A stretch of DNA of 18,909 nt from Gammaproteobacteria bacterium (lineage in GTDB: Bacteria > Pseudomonadota > Gammaproteobacteria > JALTLT01), in contig JALTLT010000165.1 of assembly GCA_027001815.1 (NCBI GenBank), positions 1-18,909 on the forward strand. Reading direction: 5' to 3'. Positions 7,530 through 13,847 of this stretch are shown piece by piece; the stretch's first letter is position 1; each line of letters begins with the position of its first letter. The notes beneath the pieces were generated by a model. It was not told where the DNA came from, did not search any database, and worked only from the letters and a program-made list of their open reading frames with translations. Made by a program: the position numbers and the translations under genes.

Positions 7530-8013
7530 AGGGTTCGTCGAGATCCGGCCGCCAGTGTCCGATGAGATGGAGCGGCTCTTCGAGCTGCGCTGGCGGGTGT
7601 TGCGTGCGCCCTGGGGCCAGCCCCGCGGCAGCGAACGCGACGACCAGGAGGCGACCGCCTGGCACCGGGTTGCGGTGACCGGCGAAGGGGAGTTCGTCGC
7701 TGCGGCCCGGTTGCAGCGGGAACCGCAGCCGGCCACCGGCCGCATCCGCTATATGGCGGTGGCCGAAAAGTGGCGGCGCCGGGGTATCGGCAGCCGTCTT
7801 CTTGCCGCCCTGGAGGCACTGGCGCTCGAGGAGGGAATGGAGCGCATCACGCTGCTGGCCCGCGACCCCTTCCTCGACTTCTATCTCTGCCGTGGCTACA
7901 TCCCCGTCGGCCCGGGTCCCCTGCTCTTCGACATCATCCCCCACACCAGCATGGAGAAGCGGCTGGTGCGAGAGGGCACCGGGGCTGGGGGAGGTCCCCC
8001 GGCCACGCTATAA
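7522..8013 (+). CDS. GNAT family N-acetyltransferase
   Basis: Predicted acetyl-CoA-dependent N-acyltransferase of 163 residues. Motif A is clear: RIRYMAVAEKWRRRGIGSRL, with the acetyl-CoA pyrophosphate-binding R/Q-x-x-G-x-G pattern ending at G88-I-G90. Motif B follows in FLDFYLCRGYIPVG. The N-terminal LFELRWRVLRAPWGQPRGSE matches GNAT proteins whose first helix reads LRxxVLR. The start is probably TTG 7522, which overlaps the oxygenase stop by 8 nt; an in-frame GTG at 7555 or ATG at 7567 would shorten the conserved beta strand. Substrate unknown. The overlap implies co-expression with the oxygenase. Confidence 0.87.
   Translation: MPEGFVEIRPPVSDEMERLFELRWRVLRAPWGQPRGSERDDQEATAWHRVAVTGEGEFVAAARLQREPQPATGRIRYMAVAEKWRRRGIGSRLLAALEALALEEGMERITLLARDPFLDFYLCRGYIPVGPGPLLFDIIPHTSMEKRLVREGTGAGGGPPATL
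8008..8013 (+). promoter_or_regulatory. Candidate -10 box (TATAAT) upstream of ubiA
   Basis: A perfect TATAAT, which contains the stop codon of the acetyltransferase gene, sits 34 nt before the ubiA start. No convincing -35 hexamer is found 16-18 nt upstream (CTGGGG region), so the promoter is only possible. ubiA could also be read from upstream. Confidence 0.35.
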
Positions 8014-8046
8014 TGACGGCTTCGATCCACCGGGGATACGCCGAGA

Positions 8047-8904
8047 ATGAAGGAACGCCTGCGCGACTACATGCTGCTGATGCGTCTCGACCGCCCCATC
8101 GGCATCCTGCTGCTGCTCTGGCCCACCCTCTGGGCGCTCTGGATCGCCGCCGGCGGCATGCCCGAGCCACTGATCCTCGTCGTCTTCGTTTCCGGCGTGA
8201 TCCTGATGCGTTCTGCCGGCTGCATCATCAACGATTTCGCCGATCGGGACATCGATCCTCACGTGGAGCGCACCCGCGACCGGCCCATCGCCGCCGGACG
8301 GGTCACCCCCCGCGAGGCGCTGAGCCTCTTTGGCGGCCTTCTGCTGGTCGCCTTTGGCCTGGTGCTGCTGCTCAACCGCCAGACCGTCCTGCTCGCCTTC
8401 GGCGCTGCCGCACTGGCCACCGTCTATCCCTTCATGAAGCGCTACACCTACCTGCCGCAGGTGGTGCTGGGCGCCGCATTCGGCTGGGCCATCCCCATGG
8501 CCTTCTCCGCGGTCACCGGCAGCGTGCCGGCGGTGGCATGGGTGCTCTTCATTGCCAACGTGTTGTGGGCCACCGCCTACGACACCATGTACGCGATGGT
8601 GGATCGCCCGGACGATATCCGCATCGGCGTCAAATCCACGGCCATCCTGTTCGGCGAGATGGACCGCCCCATCATCGCCGCCCTGCAGGCGATGGTGCTC
8701 TTTGCGCTGGTACTGGTAGGCCAGCGGCTCGAGATGGGGGTCCCCTATTACGTCGGCCTCACGGTGGCCGCCGGCCTGGCAGGATACCAGCAGTTCCTGA
8801 TTCGCGAACGCGATCCACGCGGCTGCTTCCGTGCCTTCCTCAACAACAACTGGTTCGGGCTGGCGGTCTTCTCGGGCATCGTCGGCCACTATCTCACCAC
8901 CTGA
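8047..8904 (+). CDS. ubiA: 4-hydroxybenzoate polyprenyltransferase UbiA
   Basis: Integral membrane enzyme that joins a polyprenyl chain to 4-hydroxybenzoate in ubiquinone biosynthesis. 285 residues (about 290 in E. coli). The N-terminal LMRLDRPIGILLLLWPTLWALW is characteristic. The first Asp-rich motif is N62-D-F-A-D-R-D-I-D70, followed by HVERTRDRPIAAG. The second is Y178-D-T-M-Y-A-M-V-D-R-P-D-D190. Several hydrophobic segments span the protein. ATG 8047 is supported by the family start. ubiC (chorismate lyase), often next to ubiA, is absent here; the neighbours are the acetyltransferase and a HAD hydrolase 4 nt downstream. Confidence 0.95.
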   Translation: MKERLRDYMLLMRLDRPIGILLLLWPTLWALWIAAGGMPEPLILVVFVSGVILMRSAGCIINDFADRDIDPHVERTRDRPIAAGRVTPREALSLFGGLLLVAFGLVLLLNRQTVLLAFGAAALATVYPFMKRYTYLPQVVLGAAFGWAIPMAFSAVTGSVPAVAWVLFIANVLWATAYDTMYAMVDRPDDIRIGVKSTAILFGEMDRPIIAALQAMVLFALVLVGQRLEMGVPYYVGLTVAAGLAGYQQFLIRERDPRGCFRAFLNNNWFGLAVFSGIVGHYLTT

Positions 8905-8908
8905 GCCC

Positions 8909-9580
8909 GTGCGCGCCATCTGTCTCGATCTCTTCCACACCCTGGTGGACGTGGGCGCGGTACCCCTCTCCGAAGGGGCCTTCACCGCGGACATCCTGGG
9001 CCTGGACCACGAAGCCTGGAATGCCGCCTGCTTTGGCGCCCACCACGAGATCCGCCGCCCGACGGACCACCTGGAGGTGATCCGTCGGCTCGCACGTTCG
9101 CTCGACCCGGAGATCCCCGAGACACGCATCCGCCTCGCGGCCGAGGCGCGCCAGCGCCGCTTCGCCCATGCGCTGCGCAATCCGCCGCAGACGACCCTGC
9201 ACCTGGTGGAGACCCTGGCGGGGCGCGGCTGGCGGCTCTGCCTGGTCTCGAACGCCTCCAGCGGCGAGGTGGCGGCCTGGGAGCAGTCGCCGCTGGCCCG
9301 CTGGTTCCACACTGCCCTGTTCAGTTGTCACTGCGGAGTCGCCAAGCCGGACCCGGCCATCTATCACCTGGCGGCCGAAAGGCTGGGGACGCCGCCTGAG
9401 CGTTGCTGGTTCGTGGGCGACGGTGGATCGAGGGAACTGGAGGGTGCACGGGGGGTGGGCATGCGTCCCTTGCGGGTGCAGTGGTTCCGTGATCGCGGGC
9501 AGAGTGGGGCGGCAGCCGAGGTGGTTGCGGTCCGGGAGGTGGAAGAGCTGCTGGGGCGGGTGGGGGAACCGGCGCCCTGA
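8909..9580 (+). CDS. HAD superfamily hydrolase
   Basis: Likely a phosphatase or dehalogenase-type hydrolase, 223 residues. The four HAD motifs are present: motif I at D7 in CLDLFHTLVD, motif II S114 in LVSNASS, motif III K146 in AKPDPAIY, and motif IV G-D171 in WFVGDGGSRELEGA. The second Asp of the usual DxD is Phe9 here, so it is not a canonical DxDGT phosphatase; haloacid dehalogenases and other HADs also lack that Asp. The GTG start at 8909, 4 nt after the ubiA stop, puts motif I right at the N terminus as expected; longer in-frame starts lie inside ubiA. The tight spacing suggests co-translation with ubiA, but no role in quinone synthesis can be claimed. Confidence 0.88.
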   Translation: MRAICLDLFHTLVDVGAVPLSEGAFTADILGLDHEAWNAACFGAHHEIRRPTDHLEVIRRLARSLDPEIPETRIRLAAEARQRRFAHALRNPPQTTLHLVETLAGRGWRLCLVSNASSGEVAAWEQSPLARWFHTALFSCHCGVAKPDPAIYHLAAERLGTPPERCWFVGDGGSRELEGARGVGMRPLRVQWFRDRGQSGAAAEVVAVREVEELLGRVGEPAP

Positions 9581-9717
9581 GAATCGTTTGGCGGTACGGG
9601 AGCACTCGCCGGACCCCAGCGGCACGGCATCGTGTCAACCGCCATACCCCCTCTCGTGCCGCGAGGGACGGCGTTGCCGCGTGCGGCTCGGCGATCGAGG
9701 GGATGGGGACCTGCAAC

Positions 9718-9757
9718 AACAAAAAGGGCCGCGCCGGTCGCCCGGCAGCGGCCCTTT
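9718..9757 (-). terminator. Rho-independent terminator of the 67-residue gene
   Basis: On the minus strand a 10-bp perfect stem (AAAGGGCCGC with GCGGCCCTTT; plus-strand 9723-9732 and 9748-9757) is followed by TTTTTGTTGTTG. It begins 20 nt after the stop of the small gene, the textbook position. Nothing else is seen in 9581-9717. Confidence 0.85.
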
Positions 9758-9776
9758 CGATCCCGATGAAGAGGGA

Positions 9777-9980
9777 TCAGCGGCTGGAACCGGCCTCGGC
9801 GTGGGCCATGTCTACCACCTTCATGGCCAGCTCCATGTACTTCTGACGGTAGCCGGCAAGCTCGTGGCCCTCTTCCGGCACGAAGTAGTCCTTGGGGTCG
9901 ATGCCGTTCTTCTGCTCATACTCGATGAACTTCTTCTGCATCTCGAGCATCTCTTTGATCAGTGCTTGCTTGTCGCTCAT
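9777..9980 (-). CDS. Small hypothetical protein, 67 residues
   Basis: Hydrophilic 67-residue protein without signal peptide, membrane segment or Cys; mostly helical by inspection (KQALIKEMLEMQKKFIEYEQ, then GIDPKDYFVPEEGHELAGYR and MELAMKVVDMAH). I do not recognise the family and assign no function. Support for a real gene: an AGGAG about 10 nt before the ATG at 9980, a strong terminator directly after the stop, and a promoter-like sequence upstream (10156-10185). It is monocistronic and divergent from the receiver-like gene. Confidence 0.8.
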   Translation of the reverse strand: MSDKQALIKEMLEMQKKFIEYEQKNGIDPKDYFVPEEGHELAGYRQKYMELAMKVVDMAHAEAGSSR

Positions 9981-10012
9981 GGCTCTTCATCTCCTGAGTG
10001 TCATGCGTGTGG

Positions 10013-10037
10013 AGCGGTCGGTCTAGACGGGACCGCT
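10013..10037. promoter_or_regulatory. Inverted repeat upstream of the 67-residue gene, possible operator
   Basis: AGCGGTC (10013-10019) and GACCGCT (10031-10037) form a perfect 7-bp inverted repeat that encloses the palindrome GTCTAGAC (10021-10028). It lies 33 nt upstream of the small gene's ATG, inside its predicted 5' leader. It could be a protein-binding site or an RNA hairpin. Confidence 0.4.
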
Positions 10038-10155
10038 TCCCTAGAAGCCTCTCCCGGCGCAGGCGACGCCCTCGCGCCTCACCCCCGCCGGGCAGGCTCC
10101 TGGAGAACCGGCCCCTGCCCCGGATATCCTCACGAATCCAGGGTGGGAATTTGTC

Positions 10156-10185
10156 ATTCTATTAGATTATCATGATATGGTTCAA
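10156..10185 (-). promoter_or_regulatory. Candidate sigma-70 promoter of the 67-residue gene
   Basis: In a conspicuously AT-rich patch the minus strand reads TTGAAC (plus 10180-10185), an 18-nt spacer, then TAGAAT (plus 10156-10161). The implied leader is about 170 nt and contains the inverted repeat at 10013-10037. A plus-strand TTGTCA at 10151 with a weaker -10 may serve the divergent receiver-like gene. Confidence 0.45.
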
Positions 10186-10217
10186 GCTGTCATCCTCCTC
10201 CAGGAGTTCGAGATCCC

Positions 10218-10613
10218 ATGCCCGGCAATCCGCTGCTGCTTTCCATCGTGGAGCTGGGGGGCTACCCCGACTATGCTCCCCTCTACCGCCGCCTGGGTTT
10301 CGAGGTGGAGCAGGTGACCAGCATGCGCAAGGCGCTGGCCCTGCTCAAGAAACGGTCACCACAGGTGGTGGTGGCGGAGTTCAACTTCCAGTCGGACTTC
10401 CGGGACCGCTCCTCCAGCCTGGAGTCCCTGCTCGCCACCCTGCAGAGCCGGGCACCGGATGCGCGGATGGTGGTCTTCTACGAGGAGGAGTACGAGGGTC
10501 CCTTCCGCGAGCGGCTGGCCAGCCGTTGGCCGATTCATGCCGCGCTGCCGTTCCCCGTCGACGAAACACGACTGGAGGCGGCCATTGTCTCGGCCGGAGG
10601 GGCCCATGACTGA
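10218..10613 (+). CDS. Receiver-like (CheY-fold) protein with degenerate phosphorylation site
   Basis: 131 residues whose layout follows a response-regulator receiver domain: beta-1 LLLSIVELGGYPDY, helix YAPLYRRLGFEVEQVTSMRKAL, beta-3 SPQVVVAEFNF, beta-4 ARMVVFYEE, and a final AALPFPVDETRLEAAI in place of the usual KP(F/V)xxxxL stretch. At the phosphoacceptor position there is Glu (E54), the acidic cluster after beta-1 is missing, and the conserved Lys before Pro is absent, so it is probably not phosphorylated. The fold is an inference from pattern. The ATG has CAGGAG about 11 nt upstream. It overlaps the methyltransferase gene by 8 nt, so the two are translationally coupled. Confidence 0.75.
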   Translation: MPGNPLLLSIVELGGYPDYAPLYRRLGFEVEQVTSMRKALALLKKRSPQVVVAEFNFQSDFRDRSSSLESLLATLQSRAPDARMVVFYEEEYEGPFRERLASRWPIHAALPFPVDETRLEAAIVSAGGAHD

Positions 10614-11424
10614 AGTCCATCTCCCCTCCGTCTTCTTCGACCGCATTGCGGACGGCTACGACGGCCCACCCCTGCGCCTCTTCCCCTGGGTGGCCGACCA
10701 TCTGGTGCACCACATCCAGCCGCGGCCGGGAGAGAAGCTGCTGGACGTGGGTGCCGGCACCGGGGCGGTGGCGATCGCCGCCGCTCAGCGGGTGGGATCC
10801 TCCGGGCGAGTCTTCGCCGTCGACCTCTCCGGTCCCATGCTCGATCGGGCCGAGACCCACGCCGCCAAGATGGTCCTCTCCAACATCGACTTCTACGAGA
10901 TGGACGGCGCCCACCTGGAGTTCCGCAACGGTTACTTCGATCACGTGGCCGGTTCGTTCGCGCTCCAGTACCTGGATAGCCCTGAGGCGGCTCTTCGGAG
11001 CTGGCTGCGGGTGCTGCGTCCCGGCGGCACCATCGCCTTCACCAGTTTCGGCACCGATCCCTTCTCACCGCTCGCCGGCCTGCTGCGCAGCCACCTGGAG
11101 GAGGGCGGATATTCCGCCGGCGCGCCACTTCCCTGGGATCGGCTGACCGATCCGGCCGCCTGCGCCACGTTGCTGGAGAGGGCGGGAGCGGTGGAGGTAG
11201 CTGCGGAGCAGCGCCCCATGGGCTACCATCTCAACAATGCCCTGGAGTGGTGGGAAGTGGTGGAGCACACCGATCTCGCCCTGCTGCTCGACGGGCTCGA
11301 CGGGAGCAGCTTGCAGGCCCTGCGGGAGCGCCACTTCCCCGAGGTGAACGCGCTCGACGAAGGGGAGGGGATCGCGGTGGAGGTGCCGGTCAACATCGTC
11401 TCCGGGCGCAAACCGGAAACCTAG
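10606..11424 (+). CDS. SAM-dependent class I methyltransferase (UbiE/COQ5-like)
   Basis: 272 residues with a Rossmann methyltransferase domain. Motif I is LLDVGAGTGAVAIAAA (DVGAGTG at 47-53), the acidic end of beta-2 is in VFAVDLSGPMLDRA, motif II/III is in FDHVAGSFALQYLDSPEAAL, and the LRPGGTIAFTSFGTDPF strand follows. The resemblance is to UbiE-type and small-molecule methyltransferases; the substrate is unknown. ATG 10606 has GGAGGGG just upstream and lies inside the end of the receiver-like gene. The stop codon TAG (11422-11424) lies inside the terminal repeat of the hairpin element, so the C terminus may have been altered by its insertion. Confidence 0.88.
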   Translation: MTEVHLPSVFFDRIADGYDGPPLRLFPWVADHLVHHIQPRPGEKLLDVGAGTGAVAIAAAQRVGSSGRVFAVDLSGPMLDRAETHAAKMVLSNIDFYEMDGAHLEFRNGYFDHVAGSFALQYLDSPEAALRSWLRVLRPGGTIAFTSFGTDPFSPLAGLLRSHLEEGGYSAGAPLPWDRLTDPAACATLLERAGAVEVAAEQRPMGYHLNNALEWWEVVEHTDLALLLDGLDGSSLQALRERHFPEVNALDEGEGIAVEVPVNIVSGRKPET

Positions 11425-11593
11425 CAGGCTGTTGAAAAACACCGTTTTTCGGCAGCCTGTGCTGCGGTGCATGGATGCACCGCAGCATTTTCAATGACGC
11501 CTGGTCATTGAAAATGTGAGGAAGCCGGAAATCGCATTTTCGGCTTCCGGGGTTGAAAAAGGCCAGGACGGCCTTTTTCAACATCCTGCCAGG
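11420..11593. mobile_element. MITE-like non-coding element of five consecutive hairpins
   Basis: Bounded by 20-bp inverted ends (11420-11439 and 11574-11593) that match at 18 of 20 positions (core CAGG[C/A]TGTTGAAAAA). Between them are successive hairpins: 11425-11459 (CAGGCTG/CAGCCTG plus GAAAAAC/GTTTTTC), 11460-11487 (13-bp perfect stem TGCTGCGGTGCAT), 11487-11515 (12-bp stem ATTTTCAATGAC), 11520-11548 (13-bp stem with one wobble), and 11552-11582 (13-bp stem GTTGAAAAAGGCC). No ORF is seen. A matching single end occurs at 4997-5016. No clear target duplication was found. Downstream, 11594-11733 holds only the leader of the nitroreductase gene. Confidence 0.75.
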
Positions 11594-11733
11594 GGAGCGC
11601 CCTGCGCGGGGGGAGCCTCGCACCCGAAGCCCCTGACGGCAGGCGGTCTCCCCTTGTCCGCCGAGCCCTGGTCCGTGGCCCCCTTCTCATGTCAAACAAT
11701 CACGACGCAACGATCACAGCGGAGAGACCCATC

Positions 11734-12324
11734 ATGCACCATCCCCTCGACGATACGACCCTCGACCAGCTCTTCCGCGAGGCACGGAGCCACAACGGAT
11801 GGCTGGAACAAGACGTCACCGACGAACAGTTGCAACAGCTCTACGCCCTGATGAAATGGGGCCCCACCGCAGCCAACGCGCAACCGGCACGGATCGTCTT
11901 CATCAAGGGGGCGGAGGCGAAGGAACGGTTGAAGCCCTGCCTGGCGGAGGGCAACGTGGAGAAGGCGATGTCGGCTCCCGTGGTGGCGATCATCGGCATG
12001 GATCTGGAGTTCTACGAGAAACTGCCGAAACTCTTCCCTCACACCGATGCCCGCGCCTGGTACGTGGGCAAGCCGGAGGCGATCCACGACGCCGCCTTCC
12101 GCAACTCCTCGCTGCAGGGAGCCTATCTGATGATGGCGGCCCGCGCACTGGGGCTGGACTGCGGCCCCATGTCGGGATTCGATGCCGACTGCATCAACCG
12201 AACCTTCTTCCCCGACGGCAAGGTGAAGGTGAACTTCATCTGCGCCATCGGCCACGGCGACCCGTCGAAGCTCTTCGAGCGGCTGCCGCGGCTCGAATTC
12301 GAGGAGGCGTGCCGGATCGAATAG
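11734..12324 (+). CDS. rutE: RutE-like nitroreductase / probable malonic semialdehyde reductase
   Basis: FMN-dependent nitroreductase-family protein of 196 residues, the same length as E. coli RutE, which reduces malonic semialdehyde (3-oxopropanoate) to 3-hydroxypropanoate in pyrimidine degradation. Shared stretches include REARSHNGW, YALMKWGPT, ANAQPARIVFIK, FRNSSLQGAYLM, GLDCGPMSGFD and the C-terminal GDPSKLFERLPRLEFEEAC. ATG 11734 has GGAGAG at good spacing and gives the family length; an ATG at 11689 would add 15 unmatched residues. No other rut genes are in the window, so the protein may work in another context such as detoxification of reactive aldehydes or nitro compounds. It converges with the ODP operon. 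Confidence 0.88.
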   Translation: MHHPLDDTTLDQLFREARSHNGWLEQDVTDEQLQQLYALMKWGPTAANAQPARIVFIKGAEAKERLKPCLAEGNVEKAMSAPVVAIIGMDLEFYEKLPKLFPHTDARAWYVGKPEAIHDAAFRNSSLQGAYLMMAARALGLDCGPMSGFDADCINRTFFPDGKVKVNFICAIGHGDPSKLFERLPRLEFEEACRIE

Positions 12325-12327
12325 GGC

Positions 12328-12368
12328 AGGCTGTCGTCGTCCCGAGGCAGTGCTGTGCCGACAGGCCT
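12328..12368. terminator. Imperfect hairpin between convergent genes, possible bidirectional terminator
   Basis: AGGCTGTCG (12328-12336) pairs with CGACAGGCCT (12359-12368) with one bulged base. The 44-nt gap between the rutE-like and ODP stop codons holds little else. There is no T-tract on either strand, so termination here would be weak or factor-dependent. Confidence 0.35.
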
Positions 12369-13106
12369 TCAATACTGGTTGACTGCCACCCCCACGTCAA
12401 GGGCCTCAAACCAGTCGAGGAACCGCCGGACGTCGTCGCCGCGGAAAAGGCGGCCGTGCTGCGGCGCCATGATCTCCACATCGAGCTGTCGCACCCGGTC
12501 GATCCAGTCCTTCTTGGCACGGTTCGAGGGCATCCAGCGCTGATGGAACATCTTCATCTTGGGCACGTGCTCGTTGAAGTCCTCCACGTACATGGGTGCC
12601 CCTTCCGGCTCCAGGGCGGCGCCCACATCGCCACTCATGAGGATCTTCGCCTCGGGATCGTAGACGTGGAAGTTGCCGGAGGCGTGGAGGTAGTGGGCGG
12701 GGATCATCTCCAGGGTGATCCGCCCGAGATCGATCTCGCCCCCTTCGTCGGGCACCGGCACGAACTCGATATTGCGCGAACCGAAGTGGCGGATGAATCC
12801 CTCCCAGAGCCAGGGGGTGTAGAGTCTCGCCCGGGGCAGCGCCTGCTCCCACAGGCCGAGGGAGGAGATGATGTCCGGATCCTGGTGGGAGGCGAAGATG
12901 TCGGTGATCTCCTCCAGGGTGATGTAATCCAGGATCGCCGTCAGCATGGGTGCAAACACCTCGATGCCGCCCGGGTCGAGCAACAGCGCCCGCTCTCCCG
13001 TATAGACCATGTACTGGTTGGTGTCGATGATCCCCTCCACCTTCTCCGGGTCACGCCCGAACATGTACCAGGTGTGGTCACCGCTGTAGATCTTTGTCGC
13101 TTTCAT
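12369..13106 (-). CDS. Oxygen-binding diiron protein (ODP), metallo-beta-lactamase fold
   Basis: 245-residue protein with the diiron metallo-beta-lactamase domain of flavodiiron proteins but no flavodoxin domain. Candidate iron ligands are all present: H74-Q-D76-P-D78 in ASHQDPDI, H141 in AHYLHASGNF, D160 in ILMSGDVG and H217 in MAPQHG. Stand-alone ODP proteins of this kind are known O2/iron sensors; the Treponema denticola ODP works with a chemoreceptor. The stop codon of the chemoreceptor-tip-like gene overlaps this ATG as ATGA, so the two are translationally coupled, and a sigma-28-like promoter precedes the pair. Direct reductase or hydrolase activity cannot be excluded, but the missing flavin domain and the partner gene favour sensing. 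Confidence 0.85.
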   Translation of the reverse strand: MKATKIYSGDHTWYMFGRDPEKVEGIIDTNQYMVYTGERALLLDPGGIEVFAPMLTAILDYITLEEITDIFASHQDPDIISSLGLWEQALPRARLYTPWLWEGFIRHFGSRNIEFVPVPDEGGEIDLGRITLEMIPAHYLHASGNFHVYDPEAKILMSGDVGAALEPEGAPMYVEDFNEHVPKMKMFHQRWMPSNRAKKDWIDRVRQLDVEIMAPQHGRLFRGDDVRRFLDWFEALDVGVAVNQY

Positions 13107-13750
13107 GCGTACCTTTCCTCGGCGAGAATGTCCTTGACGATGGCGATCTGCTGGTAGCTCTTCTTCAGATACTCCCGGATGCGGTCGGTGGCCTGCTCCA
13201 GGTCGTCGGCAATCACCTCCAGGTTGTCACGAAACTGCTGGGTCTGTGACGCCTCCACCCGTGAATTGGTGGCGATGACGATGGAGGCGCGCATGTCCTG
13301 GTAGATTCCTTCCAGCACATCCTCCAGGTTGCTGATGTTGCGCAGGAAGTCGCGGCGCAACTGCTGGGAGCGATCCATGGTACGTTTCAGCAGGGGCCGG
13401 ACCGATTCCACGTGATGCGGACGATCCTTGCGCTCTTCCGCGAGTACGCGCGTGAAACGCTCCGCTGAGTTGAATACCTGGTTCATCTCCACCGCCACCC
13501 GCGACACCTTCAGCGACTGCTGACTGATGAGTGCCACCAGGCGCATCACGTCCTTCGCCATCTCGTCGATGTAGTCGGTGATCGGCTGGAAGCCGCGAGC
13601 GCTGTCTCCCGCCCGCGCGGCGATCGCCTTGGCGTTCATCACCGAGAGCTTCATCCCCTTGGCGATCCCCTGGACACGGGAGAGGTCAGAGGTGATGGAG
13701 GCGGCAGCGATCAGCAGCCGCTGGAGCTGCTCCCTCGAGAGTATCGACAT
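13103..13750 (-). CDS. Soluble chemoreceptor-signalling-tip-like helical protein
   Basis: 215 residues, almost entirely helical, with no membrane segment and no HAMP domain. Residues 27-66 follow the hairpin tip of methyl-accepting chemotaxis proteins: QGIAKGMKLSVMNA, then IAARAG (43-48), RGF (52-54) and a D-x-I-x-x-x-A helix at 59-65. The tip Asn (N39) and Arg (R46) of canonical receptors are kept, but the Glu four residues after that Asn is Ile43 and a Val beyond the turn is Pro56, so CheA/CheW contact may be altered. The rest (about 70-205) is heptad-like and may form a four-helix bundle. ATG 13750 has an AGGAAGGAAG upstream; an alternative ATG is at 13771. It overlaps the ODP gene by ATGA, suggesting the ODP is its sensor partner. 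Confidence 0.75.
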   Translation of the reverse strand: MSILSREQLQRLLIAAASITSDLSRVQGIAKGMKLSVMNAKAIAARAGDSARGFQPITDYIDEMAKDVMRLVALISQQSLKVSRVAVEMNQVFNSAERFTRVLAEERKDRPHHVESVRPLLKRTMDRSQQLRRDFLRNISNLEDVLEGIYQDMRASIVIATNSRVEASQTQQFRDNLEVIADDLEQATDRIREYLKKSYQQIAIVKDILAEERYA

Positions 13751-13820
13751 GTTCCGTCTTCCTTCCTGCATGGGGGTCTCTGTCCTTCCGCACCGACGGC
13801 ACGGGCAACCTGCAGACCCC

Positions 13821-13847
13821 TTATCGGCAAGCGACGGAAAATATTCA
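13821..13847 (-). promoter_or_regulatory. Sigma-28 (FliA)-type promoter of the receptor-tip/ODP operon
   Basis: On the minus strand the -10 element is GCCGATAA (plus 13821-13828), a perfect match to the sigma-28 consensus. Exactly 15 nt upstream is TGAA (plus 13844-13847) within TGAATATT, against consensus TAAAGTTT (5 of 8). The implied leader is about 65 nt. The -35 element overlaps the stop codon of the upstream beta-helix gene. Confidence 0.65.

Noticed and set aside
12369..13106. Beta-lactamase or glyoxalase II
   Set aside because: The metal motif is HQDPD with flavodiiron-type His/Asp ligands, not the HxHxDH of hydrolytic metallo-beta-lactamases.
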